A stretch of DNA of 56,568 nt from Hominilimicola fabiformis (GCF_020687385.1 NZ_JAJEQM010000019.1:1-56568), one strand, 5' to 3'; shown: positions 44,076-53,817, numbered from the stretch's first letter. Notes: generated by a model not told the origin, from the sequence alone. Program-made: numbers and translations.

Positions 44076-45269
44076 ATGGAATATACAAAATTTATGGCTG
44101 ACAGAGTTAAGACGATGAAAGGCAGCGCCATTCGTGAAATGTTCAAGCGTATGGCTGATCCTGAGATTATCTCACTTGCAGGAGGAAACCCTGCGTCTGA
44201 ATTGTTCCCGGGTGACGAACTTTCAAAAATTGCGGGTAAAATTCTTATGACAAACCCTACTCTTGCTTTGCAGTACGGTACAACAGACGGCTATCCGAAA
44301 ATGAAAGACTGTGCAAGAAAGCGTGCGGAAAAAGTTAATTCAGTCGGTGAAAATGATGAAATTCTTATTATGACAGGTGCAAATCAAGGTATCGACCTTA
44401 CTGCAAAGGCTGTATTAAATAAGGGTGACAAGGTTATCGTTGAAAGTCCAAGCTTTATAGGAAGTCTTAATGCGTTCAGAACATATGAGGCTGAACTTGT
44501 CGGCGTTACTGTTGAGGCTGACGGTATGAATATGGACGAGCTTGAAGAAACTCTGAAGAATACGGACGGTGTAAAGATGATTTACACAATTCCTACATTC
44601 CAAAATCCGACAGGCTGTACAATGTCGCTTGAAAAGAGAAAGCGTATGCTTGAAATCGCATCAAAGTATGACGTGCTAATCCTTGAGGACAATCCTTACG
44701 GTGACTTACGTTTTGCAGGTGAGGACGTGCCGACAATCAAGTCGCTTGATACAGAGGACAGAGTTGTTTATGCAGGCTCATTCTCAAAAATTCTTTCACC
44801 GGGTATGCGTCTTGGCTACATTGTAGCACCTGCACCGCTTGCGGAAAAGATTGAAATGCTAAAGCAGGTCAATGACGTACATACACCGATGATTACACAG
44901 CTTATGTGTGTGGAATTTATGAAGAAGTATGATATAGATAAGTACATTGCAAAGAACAGAGAGCTTTACGGAAAGAAATGTGCCGCAATGGTCAGTGCAA
45001 TGGAAAAATATTTCCCACAGGGTAAAGTTAAGTGGGTAGTGCCTGAGGGCGGTATATTCCTATGGTGCGAATGCCCTACTATCGAAGATATTACACCGAT
45101 TGTCGATAAGTGCCTTGAAAAGAAAGTCGCTATCGTACCCGGTTCAAATTTTGCAACGGATATATATGCTCCGTCAAATATGTTCAGACTTAACTATTCA
45201 TCAGCTACTATTGAAAATATAGAAGAAGGTGTAAGACGTTTGGGAGAAGTCTTGACAGAAATGCTTTAA
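44076..45269 (+). CDS. PLP-dependent aminotransferase (class I/II, aromatic/2-aminoadipate type)
   Basis: The 397 residues give a complete fold-type I aminotransferase. Features are the N-terminal ISLAGGNPASELFP, GANQGIDLTAKAVLNKGDKVIVESPSF, the cofactor-binding IPTFQNPTGCTM and DNPYGDLRF, and the Schiff-base lysine in GSFSKILSPGMRLGY. The family includes LysN-like 2-aminoadipate, kynurenine and aromatic transaminases, and I cannot choose among them. It sits between glnS and trpS. No MocR-type DNA-binding domain is fused to it. Confidence 0.88.
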   Translation: MEYTKFMADRVKTMKGSAIREMFKRMADPEIISLAGGNPASELFPGDELSKIAGKILMTNPTLALQYGTTDGYPKMKDCARKRAEKVNSVGENDEILIMTGANQGIDLTAKAVLNKGDKVIVESPSFIGSLNAFRTYEAELVGVTVEADGMNMDELEETLKNTDGVKMIYTIPTFQNPTGCTMSLEKRKRMLEIASKYDVLILEDNPYGDLRFAGEDVPTIKSLDTEDRVVYAGSFSKILSPGMRLGYIVAPAPLAEKIEMLKQVNDVHTPMITQLMCVEFMKKYDIDKYIAKNRELYGKKCAAMVSAMEKYFPQGKVKWVVPEGGIFLWCECPTIEDITPIVDKCLEKKVAIVPGSNFATDIYAPSNMFRLNYSSATIENIEEGVRRLGEVLTEML

Positions 45270-45289
45270 TCTGTGAAAGGAAGATAATA

Positions 45290-46291
45290 ATGGAAGATAA
45301 GAAAATCATATTTTCAGGCGTGCAACCGTCGGGAAATCTTACACTCGGAAACTATTTGGGAGCAATAAAAAATTGGGTTGACATACAGAAAGATTATAAC
45401 TGTATATACTCAATGATGGACTTGCATACAATTACAGTCCGTCAAACTCCTGCTGATATAAGAAGAAGAACTCTTGAAGTGCTTGCTTTGTACATCGCTT
45501 GCGGAATTAATCCGGAAGAAACAATTTTGTTTATTCAGTCGCATAACCCAGCACACGCAGAGCTTGGCTGGGTACTTAACTGTTACACATATATGGGTGA
45601 ATTGCAGAGAATGACGCAGTTTAAGGATAAGTCTGCACGTCATGCCGAAAACATCAATGCGGGATTGTTTACATATCCTGTACTTATGGCGGCAGATATT
45701 TTGCTTTACCAAACAGACTATGTGCCTGTAGGTAAGGATCAAATGCAGCATATTGAAATTTGCCGTGACATTGCACAGAGATTTAACTCGCTTTACGGTG
45801 ATGTATTCAAAATTCCTGAAGGCATGCTTTCAAAGTCGGGTGCAAAGATAATGAGCTTGCAAGAGCCTGAAAAGAAGATGTCAAAGTCAGATCCTAACCC
45901 TAAGGGATATATTTCAATGATGGACGATATGAATGTTATCGCCAAGAAGATAAAGAGTGCGGTAACGGACAGTGAGGGTGTTATTGAATATCGTGAAAAC
46001 GATCCGACAAAAGCCGGAATTAACAACCTTTTGAGCATTATGTCAGCCGTAACAGGCAGGAATATTGAGTCAATCGTAAAGGATTACAGCGGTAAGGGTT
46101 ACGGTGACTTTAAGAATGACGTTGCGGAGGCGGTTGTTGAATGTATCCGCCCGATCAGAAATGAATATGATAAACTTATTGCCGATAAGCAGTACCTTAT
46201 GGATATATGTCAAAGAGGTGCTGACAGTGCAAAGAGAATTTCACAGAGAACATTGAAAAAGGTGTATAAGAAAGTCGGCTTTGTGCTGTAA
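45290..46291 (+). CDS. trpS: Tryptophanyl-tRNA synthetase
   Basis: The enzyme charges tRNA-Trp. The 333 residues show PSGNLTLGNYLGAIKNW (HIGH-type motif), the tryptophan-site helix YQTDYVPVGKDQMQHIE and the second signature KKMSKSDPNPKG. The length is normal for the bacterial enzyme. GAAAGGA precedes the ATG. The stop overlaps an ATG, but the next gene probably starts 12 bases further. Confidence 0.97.
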   Translation: MEDKKIIFSGVQPSGNLTLGNYLGAIKNWVDIQKDYNCIYSMMDLHTITVRQTPADIRRRTLEVLALYIACGINPEETILFIQSHNPAHAELGWVLNCYTYMGELQRMTQFKDKSARHAENINAGLFTYPVLMAADILLYQTDYVPVGKDQMQHIEICRDIAQRFNSLYGDVFKIPEGMLSKSGAKIMSLQEPEKKMSKSDPNPKGYISMMDDMNVIAKKIKSAVTDSEGVIEYRENDPTKAGINNLLSIMSAVTGRNIESIVKDYSGKGYGDFKNDVAEAVVECIRPIRNEYDKLIADKQYLMDICQRGADSAKRISQRTLKKVYKKVGFVL

Positions 46292-46302
46292 TGGAGGGTA
46301 AT

Positions 46303-47433
46303 ATGTTAACTCGACAAGTTTTATTTATGATATTTGCATTCATCGTATCGTTCGCATTTACGTTTGCAACGACTCCTTTGGTAAGACGATTTGCTTTTAA
46401 AATCGGTGCAATAGACATACCGAAAGACAACAGAAGAATGCATAAAAAACCTACACCGCGAATAGGCGGTTTGGCAATTATTTTTGGATTTACGGTGGCG
46501 ACATTGTGCTTTGCACAGCCGTCGCGGCAGCTTTACGGAACGCTCGCGGGTGCGGCGATTATTGCCGTCATGGGCGTTATAGACGACTGCAAAAATCTGC
46601 CCGCTAAGCTGAAATTCGTAATTCAGATTATTGCTGCACTTGTGGTTGTGTTTGCAGGCGATATAAAAATCGATGTGTTCACAAACCCAAATTTCCTAAG
46701 CGACAATCCGTATTGGGTACTTCCCGAATGGCTTTCGGTAACGCTTACTGTTATATGGATTGTATTCATAACAAATGCGGTAAACTTTATTGACGGTCTT
46801 GACGGATTGGCGGCAGGCGTGTCGGCGATAATGTCTATATCGCTTGTATTTATATCGATAAGAGTGGGTGAATATTCGATTGCAATTTTGGGTATTGCAC
46901 TTATGGGTTCGTGTTTCGGATTTTTGCCGTTTAACTTTAATCCAGCAAAAATATTTATGGGTGATACAGGCTCGACATTCTTGGGATTTATGCTTGCAAC
47001 ATTGTCTATACAAGGTGTGTTCAAGAGTTATGCGGTAATATCGTTTGCAGTACCGCTTTTGATTTTGGGATTGCCGTTGTTTGACGCATTGTTTGCGATG
47101 ATTAGACGTATATTGCGCGGACAAAGTCCGATGACTGCGGACAGAGGACACTTGCACCACAGACTTGTGGATATGGGATTTTCCCAGAAACAAACCGTAT
47201 TTATATTGTACGCAATAAGCGGTGTGCTTGGAATAACGGCTGTACTTTTGGCTGAAAGCGGCGTACTCAGAGCATTGTTGCTTGTAATATGCGTGCTTAT
47301 ACTTCTTTTGATTGGAAGTATGCTTGGAAAGAACAGTTATGTACATCAACATCAGGATAACAGAAATTTGACTGATGATAATGAAATTGACGTTGAAGAA
47401 GTTTCCGATAAAAAAGGTAATGAGGATAAGTAG
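46303..47433 (+). CDS. MraY/WecA/TagO-family sugar-1-phosphate transferase
   Basis: This membrane enzyme transfers a GlcNAc-1-phosphate-type unit to undecaprenyl phosphate, starting teichoic acid or other wall-glycan synthesis. The 376 residues have about eleven helices with DNRRMHKKPTPRIGGLAI, the metal-binding GVIDDCKNL and NAVNFIDGLDGLAAG, and the FMGDTGSTFLGFMLA and DRGHLHHRLVDMG loops. A soluble acidic tail follows. I chose ATG 46303 because GGAGGG stands 4 bases before it. It is followed by a UDP-GlcNAc 2-epimerase, which points to a ManNAc-containing linkage unit. tagO or wecA are both possible names. Confidence 0.92.
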   Translation: MLTRQVLFMIFAFIVSFAFTFATTPLVRRFAFKIGAIDIPKDNRRMHKKPTPRIGGLAIIFGFTVATLCFAQPSRQLYGTLAGAAIIAVMGVIDDCKNLPAKLKFVIQIIAALVVVFAGDIKIDVFTNPNFLSDNPYWVLPEWLSVTLTVIWIVFITNAVNFIDGLDGLAAGVSAIMSISLVFISIRVGEYSIAILGIALMGSCFGFLPFNFNPAKIFMGDTGSTFLGFMLATLSIQGVFKSYAVISFAVPLLILGLPLFDALFAMIRRILRGQSPMTADRGHLHHRLVDMGFSQKQTVFILYAISGVLGITAVLLAESGVLRALLLVICVLILLLIGSMLGKNSYVHQHQDNRNLTDDNEIDVEEVSDKKGNEDK

Positions 47434-47449
47434 GAAAGGATAGAGAAAA

Positions 47450-48604
47450 GTGAAAAAGTTAAAGGTTATGACAGTTTTCGGTACAAGACCTGAGGCAATC
47501 AAAATGGCTCCGCTTGCACTTGAACTGAAAAAATATGACAATATTGAATCAATCGTATGTGTAACGGCACAGCACAGACAAATGCTTGACCAAGTTCTTG
47601 AAATATTCGGCATAACACCTGATTATGACCTTGATATTATGAAGACAAGACAGAGTCTTATCGGAATAACAACAAGAGTTTTGGAAGGTCTTGACGAAGT
47701 TATTAAAAAGGAACAGCCTGATATTGTGCTTGTACACGGCGACACATCAACAAGTTTCGTTGCGGCACTTGCGGCTTTTTATAATCAAGTCAAGGTCGGA
47801 CACGTTGAGGCAGGTCTAAGAACATACGATAAATATTCTCCGTTCCCTGAAGAAATGAACAGACAGCTTACAGGCAGAATCGCCGATCTTAATTTCTCAC
47901 CGACAGAGCAAAACAGAAAGAATTTACTTAAAGAAAATGTTTCGGACGATATTATTTATATAACCGGTAATACGGTTATTGACGCACTTAAAACAACTGT
48001 CCGTGATGATTATAAGTTCAAGGATGAGTGCCTTAACAACCTTGATTTTGACAATAAGAGAGTAATTATTGTAACTGCTCACAGACGCGAAAATCTTGGT
48101 AAACCGCTTGAAAATATCTGTAATGCGCTAAAGCAGATTGTTACGGAATATGAAGATGTTGAACTTGTATATCCTGTTCACTTAAATCCGGCTGTTCGTG
48201 AAACTGCGTTCGGTATTCTCGGCGATATGGACAGAGTACATCTTATTGATCCTCTTGACGTTGAGGAACTTCATAATGCTATGTCACGTTCGTTTATGGT
48301 TATGACAGACAGCGGCGGAATACAGGAAGAAGCACCGGCACTTGCAAAGCCTGTTTTGGTACTTAGAAAAGAAACAGAACGTCCTGAGGCTGTTGCGGCA
48401 GGCACGGTTAAAATAGCAGGTGTTGAAAAGGACGATATTGTTCGTCTTGCAAAGGAATTGCTTGACAGTGAAGATGCGTATAATAAAATGGCACACGCTG
48501 CTAACCCTTACGGTGACGGTGAAGCGTCAAGAAGAACTGTTGAAGCTATTCTTTACGCATTTGGTTACAGTGATAAACGTCCTGAGAACTTTTCAGTAAA
48601 ATAA
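47450..48604 (+). CDS. wecB: UDP-N-acetylglucosamine 2-epimerase (non-hydrolysing)
   Basis: The enzyme interconverts UDP-GlcNAc and UDP-ManNAc. The 384 residues contain GTRPEAIKMAPL, HGDTSTSFVAALAAFY, HVEAGLRT, EEMNRQLTGRIAD and DSGGIQEEAPAL, all family hallmarks. The start codon is GTG. It stands just after the TagO/WecA-like gene, so UDP-ManNAc for a wall polymer is the likely product; mnaA is the Gram-positive synonym. Confidence 0.95.
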   Translation: MKKLKVMTVFGTRPEAIKMAPLALELKKYDNIESIVCVTAQHRQMLDQVLEIFGITPDYDLDIMKTRQSLIGITTRVLEGLDEVIKKEQPDIVLVHGDTSTSFVAALAAFYNQVKVGHVEAGLRTYDKYSPFPEEMNRQLTGRIADLNFSPTEQNRKNLLKENVSDDIIYITGNTVIDALKTTVRDDYKFKDECLNNLDFDNKRVIIVTAHRRENLGKPLENICNALKQIVTEYEDVELVYPVHLNPAVRETAFGILGDMDRVHLIDPLDVEELHNAMSRSFMVMTDSGGIQEEAPALAKPVLVLRKETERPEAVAAGTVKIAGVEKDDIVRLAKELLDSEDAYNKMAHAANPYGDGEASRRTVEAILYAFGYSDKRPENFSVK

Positions 48605-48647
48605 ATATGAGAATGGGAAAATTTCATATAAGATAGGGGGTACCCCA

Positions 48648-50030
48648 ATGCAAGATTTGCTGAATAAAATAGACCGTCTTTTGAAAGAGAAAAAATTTTT
48701 TGAAGTAAAAAATATTGTGAAAGATGAGAATGCCGCAGACCTTGCGGTGTTGTTTGACGAACTGTTCGGTGAAGTGTTCGGTGAAAAGACTGAATTTATG
48801 ATTTTGTTCAGACTTTTGCCAAAGGATTTGGCGGCTGAAACATTTGCGCAAATGAAAAGCGATATGCAGAGCCATCTTATACAGATGTTTTCCGATAAAG
48901 AAATCAGAGATATTCTTGATGAATCTTTTATTGATGATACTGTTGATATAATCGAAGAAATGCCGGCGAACGTTGTTTCGAGAATTTTGAAAAACTCAAC
49001 AACAGGCGAGCGTAAGGCGATTAATGAAATTCTGCGTTATCCGAAGGACAGTGCCGGAAGTATAATGACAATAGAATATGTCAGTCTGCATAAGGATATG
49101 ACGGTATCGGAAGCTTTTGAAAAAATTCGTAAAGTCGGTGTGAATAAGGAAACTATTTATACTTGTTATGTGACCGAAAACAGAAAACTTATCGGTGTAA
49201 TCACTGTAAAGGATTTGTTTATGGCTGATGAGGACGATAAGATTGCCGATATTATGGAAACGCATATTATAAGCGTTGATACGCTTGAAGATAAGGAAAT
49301 TGTCGGACATATGTTCAGAAAGTACGATTTTCTTGCGTTACCGGTTGTGGATAAGGATAATCGACTTGTCGGTATCGTTACATTTGACGACGCTATGGAC
49401 GTCATTCAAGATGAAAATACAGAGGACTTCTCAAAAATGGCGGCTATTGCACCGAATGAGGAATCGTATTTCAGAACAGGTATTTTTAAACACGCAAAAA
49501 GCCGTATTGTATGGCTTTTGATACTTATGATAAGTGCAACGATTACACAGATTATAACGAATAGGTACGAAGCCGCATTTGCGGCAGTACCGCTTTTGGT
49601 TTCGTTTATGCCTATGATAATGGATACCGGCGGTAACTGCGGCGCACAAAGTTCTACTCTTATAATCAGAGGTATTGCACTTGATGAAATTCATTTTTCG
49701 GACTTTTTTAAAGTGGTGTTCAAGGAATTTAGAATTTCTATTATAGTCAGTTCGGTATTGGCGGTGGTAAACGGTGTGCGAATTTATATAATGTATCAGC
49801 ATAAATGCGATTATCCGTTTATGCTTGCACTGACGATTGCATTGTCAATTATCGCAACAGTTATTTTGTCAAAGGTTATAGGTTCAATGTTGCCTATGCT
49901 TGCAAAAAAATGCCGACTTGACCCGGCGATTATGGCGACACCGCTTATAACAACAATAGTGGACTGTTGTTCGCTGTTCTTGTATTTTAATATTGCAACG
50001 ATAGTGTTTTCACATATTGGGATTTTGTAA
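48648..50030 (+). CDS. mgtE: Magnesium transporter MgtE
   Basis: MgtE is a Mg2+-gated channel importing magnesium. The 460 residues comprise the superhelical N domain, two CBS domains (about 135-255) with YTCYVTENRKLIGVITVKDL and LALPVVDKDNRLVGIVTFDDAMDV, a plug helix, and five membrane helices with the pore motif DTGGNCGAQSSTLIIRG. All parts are intact. The leader is only 43 bases, with no room for an M-box riboswitch, so it is probably regulated at protein level and read from the upstream transcript. Confidence 0.96.
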   Translation: MQDLLNKIDRLLKEKKFFEVKNIVKDENAADLAVLFDELFGEVFGEKTEFMILFRLLPKDLAAETFAQMKSDMQSHLIQMFSDKEIRDILDESFIDDTVDIIEEMPANVVSRILKNSTTGERKAINEILRYPKDSAGSIMTIEYVSLHKDMTVSEAFEKIRKVGVNKETIYTCYVTENRKLIGVITVKDLFMADEDDKIADIMETHIISVDTLEDKEIVGHMFRKYDFLALPVVDKDNRLVGIVTFDDAMDVIQDENTEDFSKMAAIAPNEESYFRTGIFKHAKSRIVWLLILMISATITQIITNRYEAAFAAVPLLVSFMPMIMDTGGNCGAQSSTLIIRGIALDEIHFSDFFKVVFKEFRISIIVSSVLAVVNGVRIYIMYQHKCDYPFMLALTIALSIIATVILSKVIGSMLPMLAKKCRLDPAIMATPLITTIVDCCSLFLYFNIATIVFSHIGIL

Positions 50031-50032
50031 TT

Positions 50033-50061
50033 ATAAAGAGTGCCTATGCACTCTTTATTTA
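50033..50061 (+). terminator. Terminator after mgtE
   Basis: ATAAAGAGTGC-CTAT-GCACTCTTTAT stem (50033-50058) is followed by a short T stretch. Confidence 0.7.
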
Positions 50062-50086
50062 ATAGAAAAAAGTAGAAGGAAAAATT

Positions 50087-50554
50087 ATGTTGGTACGCAG
50101 AGCAGAAATAAAAGATATTGAGAAAATAAACGAATTGTTATTGCAGGTAGCTATGGTACACCACTATGGCAGACCTGATTTGTTCAAGGCGAATTGCCGT
50201 AAGTATAAAAATGACGAGCTTGTTGAAATCATAAAAGACGATAACCGTCCGATATTCGTTGCAGAAGATGACGGAGTTGTTATAGGTTACGCATTTTGCG
50301 TGATAACCGACCGTAAAGATGATAACGTTTTGACAGATATGAAGAATTTGTATATAGATGATTTGTGCGTTGATGAAAATATGAGAGATAAACACGTTGG
50401 TACTGTCATTTATGATTATGTCAAGAAGTATGCAAAGGAAATCGGCTGTTATAACTTGACGTTAAATGTTTGGAGCTGTAATGAATCGGCTCAAAAATTC
50501 TATGAAAAACAAGGTCTGAAACCTCAAAAAACAACTATGGAAATGATTTTGTAA
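50087..50554 (+). CDS. GNAT-family N-acetyltransferase
   Basis: The 155 residues follow the GNAT plan: an N-terminal LVRRAEIKDIEKINELLLQV, then DLCVDENMRDKHVGTVIYDYVKKYA, where R/K-x-x-G is the acetyl-CoA pyrophosphate loop. The C-terminal NLTLNVWSCNESAQKFYEKQGLKPQKTTMEM completes it. Substrate unknown. AAGGAAA precedes the ATG. A decayed acetyltransferase gene lies directly behind it. Confidence 0.88.
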   Translation: MLVRRAEIKDIEKINELLLQVAMVHHYGRPDLFKANCRKYKNDELVEIIKDDNRPIFVAEDDGVVIGYAFCVITDRKDDNVLTDMKNLYIDDLCVDENMRDKHVGTVIYDYVKKYAKEIGCYNLTLNVWSCNESAQKFYEKQGLKPQKTTMEMIL

Positions 50555-50589
50555 TAAGGGAACACAGCACGGATTCAGAAGTAACAATA

Positions 50590-50856
50590 TGAGTTGCTGA
50601 TGTTAATGGTACGAACACGTTATTGGATATTTACAGTTACTATGTCGAACAGACCTCCATATGACTGTTAATTGCCGACTGTTGAGAAATTCACCGTCTT
50701 GTTGCGGAACTAAACGGCAAAACAGTAGGTTATGAGCAAATGGGTTATAGATTAGTCTGAAAAATTGAGCAGTGCGGGTTTGAGTTTAACCGTTGGTTTA
50801 ATACGATTATTATAGATAAAATAATCAATGAACCGATCAAGGAGAAAAAATATTAA
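50590..50856 (+). pseudogene. Decayed GNAT acetyltransferase gene (phosphinothricin-acetyltransferase-like)
   Basis: Short stretches in different frames resemble one protein. TLLDIYSYYVEQT (50617-50655) matches the beginning of PAT-type acetyltransferases (LL.IY..YVE.T). Near the end, KIEQCGFEFNRWFNTIIIDKII (after a TGA at 50758-50760) matches the usual VGYKFGRW.D..WMEK end. Stops and frame changes separate them, and the middle is mostly missing. It occupies the 370-base gap between the GNAT gene and the GH2 gene. Confidence 0.5.
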
Positions 50857-50889
50857 GAAGTTCGATAAAGTACGAAGAAAATTCGGATT

Positions 50890-50926
50890 TAAAAAAGCAA
50901 GGCACTCTGCCTTGCTTTTTGTTTAA
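50890..50926. terminator. Terminator of the GH2 gene (bidirectional)
   Basis: AAAAAGCAAGGCA / TGCCTTGCTTTTT hairpin with loop CTC; A and T runs serve both strands. Confidence 0.85.
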
Positions 50927-53652
50927 TCTGTAATAACAACAGGTTTTGAAATACCGCCGTTACCGTCTGCTTTGGTGCTGTTTACGATAACCACAATATC
51001 GGCATCACCGTTTACGTCAGAAACATTTATTTCAACTTTACGTCCCCATTGGCAATCGCCTTTGAATTTCTGCTCGCCGTTTACGAAAACTTCAACTTCA
51101 TTGCCTGTAAGTTCTCTGAACACAATGAAATTATCGTTTTCATTAATATTAACGGTAGTTTTGTAAAGCCCGTATCCGGTTACGTTTTTAAATTTATCGT
51201 CGTATCCGCTGCCAACCGACACGATGCCCCAAGTATTCATATCGTGGTCCTCAATTTTAACATTCGGATCAGGTCGTGTTTCTGATAAATCAACCGCTTG
51301 ACGCCATTTTGCAATATATTTTTCATTCACTGACGGAATAAATATTTTTTTATTTTCGTTTGCAACTGATTTTACGGTAGCCGTTGCACTTTCAAGTCCG
51401 TCCGACGCTGCAGTAACTGTAACATTTTCCGCACCGTCCGATTGCTTAACTATTACTTGACACAAACCGTTAAACAGGTGTCTTTCTTCGGCTTTGTCGG
51501 CTTCGTGAGAATTAGGATCGCCGTTTCCGACACCGATTATTTCGCCGCCGTCGGCAGTGAATTTTATAAGATTATCGGCGGTCGGTACACTTACACCGTT
51601 TTCGTCAACAACTGAAATATTGAATATTACTGCGTCATCGCAACTGTCATATACAAATTCATTTTGCGGAGTGATAATGATTTTTTTTGCCGCATTTGCG
51701 GTTGAAACTTCGTCACTGCAAACCTCTTTGCTGTCAATATATCCGACCATTTTAAGAGTACCTTTTTCAAACGGAACAAACCAATCCGCCATATCGTACT
51801 TATCAACGTTCTTTTTGCCGAGCGATTTGCCGTTTAAGAAAAGTTCAGCCTCACTGCAATTAGTGTGCGTCATAACACGCACTTCTTCACCGTCCGCAAA
51901 ATTCCAGTGGGGAAGAATGTGAATCATCGGCTCATCTGTAAAGAATGCTTTGTTAAGATAAAAAGCGTCTTTTTTGAAACCGCAAGTATCCATGATGCCA
52001 AATTGAGTGCCGATTGACGGCCATTCAAACGGAGTCGGCTCACCGCGATAGTCAAAGCCTGTCCATATGAAAAGTCCCATAATATGCGGACGAGTATCGA
52101 CTTGCTTGAAACCGTCACGATATGTATTGCCCCAAGGAGCGGCTTCACTGTCGTAACAGTCGATAATATTCTTGCTGTGGTCGGTCTTGTAAACACCGCG
52201 AGTTTGAAAAGCACTGTCGTTTTCGCTGCCCAACATCGGCATATCGGGGTACTTTTCTCTGAAGTCGTCATAAGTATGGGTGATATAGTTAAAGCCGGTC
52301 ATATCAAGAATATCGCAAGCACCGCCGTCGGTTGTGACGCCTGTATTCATAGCACCCACAAGAAAACGGGTGGCGTCAAGTTTTTTTATTTCGCATTGAA
52401 GTCTTTCGGCAAGCTTTCTGCCTGTCGGAGTGCCTTGAAGCGGTTCTTCGTTAAACAGCGAGTACATAACGACAGATGGGTGATTTCGGTCACGCATAAC
52501 CATATCCTGCACTTGCTTGATACCGTCGGCACTTGAATTAAAGTTACGGTTTTCGTCCATGACAAGAATACCGTATTTGTCACAATAATCGAGTATTTCT
52601 GGATTAGGGTTGCCGTGAGCACAACGGTACGCATTTGAACCCATTTCTTTTAAAAGCTTAATTCTGTATTCGTTCACGCTGTCAGGAACGGCAACACCGA
52701 CACCTGCGTGGTCTTGATGGTTGCAAGTACCGTACAGCGGAACGTGTCTGCCGTTAAGGAAGAAGCCGTTGTCTTTGTTAATAGCGATTGTACGGAAACC
52801 AAATGTATTTTTTTGACTGTCGACAAGACTGTCGTTTTCATAAAGTTCACTGACCATTGTGTATAGGTTAGGCGCATCAATGTCCCATAAAAGCGGGCTG
52901 TATGTCAAAATACTTTGATTGACTTCGATTTTATTGCCGCCGGCAACCGAGAATTCTTTTTCATCTTTGCCGACAATATTATCTTCTTTGTCGAGTATAT
53001 ATGTTTTTAATCTGAAATTTTTGTTTTCATAAGACGAATTTTCAATCGTTGTATCTGTAGCCGCGTCCCATACGTCAACTGTTTTTCTTATAGGGTGAAC
53101 AAACACACCCCAATGTGCGATATGTAACTTGTTTTTCTTGTACAGATTGACGTGACGGTATATGCCTGCTCCCTCATACCACCAACCTTCAATTTGTGTC
53201 GCGTCAACAAACACGACAAGGTCGTTTACTTGGTCGCCGTAAAGTGCCATATCTGTCGCATCAACGACAAATGAATTGTAACCGCAGAAATTTCTGCCGA
53301 TAACGGAGCCGTTTAGATAAACTGTTGCATAGGAAGAAATACCCTCAAATTCGATTAAAATTTGCTTATCTCTGTCACTTTCATCAAGACGAAATCTCTT
53401 TGAATACCACGCTTTACCGCGTTTTTTGTATCCTTGCGACGGTCCCCATTTTTCTTCAAATTCATTGTATACCGCCCAGTCGTGCGGTAGGTTTACGGTT
53501 TCCCAATCGCTTTTGTCAAAATCCGGTGACGCCGCACCGATTGCACCGCCGGCTTTGGCTGCCATATAACATTCTGTATGTGTTTTTGTTTCCGGAAGTT
53601 CAAAATCACCGTTGTAGAACTTCCAATCTCTGTCTAAACTGAATTTATCCAT
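50923..53652 (-). CDS. Beta-galactosidase-type glycoside hydrolase, family 2
   Basis: The 909 residues begin with the sugar-binding jelly-roll domain (LDRDWKFYNGDF .. NLPHDWAVYNEF) and continue with an Ig-like domain. The TIM barrel has the acid/base glutamate in MYSLFNEEPLQ and the nucleophile in MLGSENDSAFQTRG; WGNTYRDGFKQV and FIWTGFDYRGEPTPF line the active site. C-terminal Ig-like domains (DUF4982 type) and a final beta-sandwich follow. No signal peptide, so it acts in the cytosol on imported beta-galactosides; galactose can feed galT. The ATG at 53652 is preceded by AAGGAG; the 13 extra residues of a longer reading have no ribosome binding site. Confidence 0.9.
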   Translation of the reverse strand: MDKFSLDRDWKFYNGDFELPETKTHTECYMAAKAGGAIGAASPDFDKSDWETVNLPHDWAVYNEFEEKWGPSQGYKKRGKAWYSKRFRLDESDRDKQILIEFEGISSYATVYLNGSVIGRNFCGYNSFVVDATDMALYGDQVNDLVVFVDATQIEGWWYEGAGIYRHVNLYKKNKLHIAHWGVFVHPIRKTVDVWDAATDTTIENSSYENKNFRLKTYILDKEDNIVGKDEKEFSVAGGNKIEVNQSILTYSPLLWDIDAPNLYTMVSELYENDSLVDSQKNTFGFRTIAINKDNGFFLNGRHVPLYGTCNHQDHAGVGVAVPDSVNEYRIKLLKEMGSNAYRCAHGNPNPEILDYCDKYGILVMDENRNFNSSADGIKQVQDMVMRDRNHPSVVMYSLFNEEPLQGTPTGRKLAERLQCEIKKLDATRFLVGAMNTGVTTDGGACDILDMTGFNYITHTYDDFREKYPDMPMLGSENDSAFQTRGVYKTDHSKNIIDCYDSEAAPWGNTYRDGFKQVDTRPHIMGLFIWTGFDYRGEPTPFEWPSIGTQFGIMDTCGFKKDAFYLNKAFFTDEPMIHILPHWNFADGEEVRVMTHTNCSEAELFLNGKSLGKKNVDKYDMADWFVPFEKGTLKMVGYIDSKEVCSDEVSTANAAKKIIITPQNEFVYDSCDDAVIFNISVVDENGVSVPTADNLIKFTADGGEIIGVGNGDPNSHEADKAEERHLFNGLCQVIVKQSDGAENVTVTAASDGLESATATVKSVANENKKIFIPSVNEKYIAKWRQAVDLSETRPDPNVKIEDHDMNTWGIVSVGSGYDDKFKNVTGYGLYKTTVNINENDNFIVFRELTGNEVEVFVNGEQKFKGDCQWGRKVEINVSDVNGDADIVVIVNSTKADGNGGISKPVVITD

Positions 53653-53687
53653 AATATGCTCCTTTTTGTATTTTAATACCGCAAATG

Positions 53688-53722
53688 CCACCCCTCAGTC
53701 GGCTTTGCCGACTGAGGGGTGG
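53688..53722. repeat. 16-bp palindromic repeat in the GH2 leader
   Basis: CCACCCCTCAGTCGGC-TTT-GCCGACTGAGGGGTGG is a perfect hairpin. Its arms match the GTCGGCTGAGGGGTGG half of the repeat at 20876. It sits between the GH2 promoter and start. Confidence 0.8.
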
Positions 53723-53747
53723 TTTAACTAAAACTGATATTACCTTA

Positions 53748-53776
53748 ATTATACCGTCAAAAATAAATATTATCAA
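53748..53776 (-). promoter_or_regulatory. GH2 promoter
   Basis: Minus-strand TTGATA-N17-TATAAT, back to back with the trpE promoter. Confidence 0.75.
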
Positions 53777-53782
53777 GACATA

Positions 53783-53811
53783 TTGACAAAAAAATAAATG
53801 TGTAATATAAT
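53783..53811 (+). promoter_or_regulatory. trpEG promoter, full consensus
   Basis: TTGACA-N17-TATAAT; transcription should start near 53818. Confidence 0.85.
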
Positions 53812-53817
53812 AACTAC

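Noticed and set aside
48605..48647. Possible M-box riboswitch ahead of mgtE.
   Set aside because: The gap is only 43 bases and has no complex fold.
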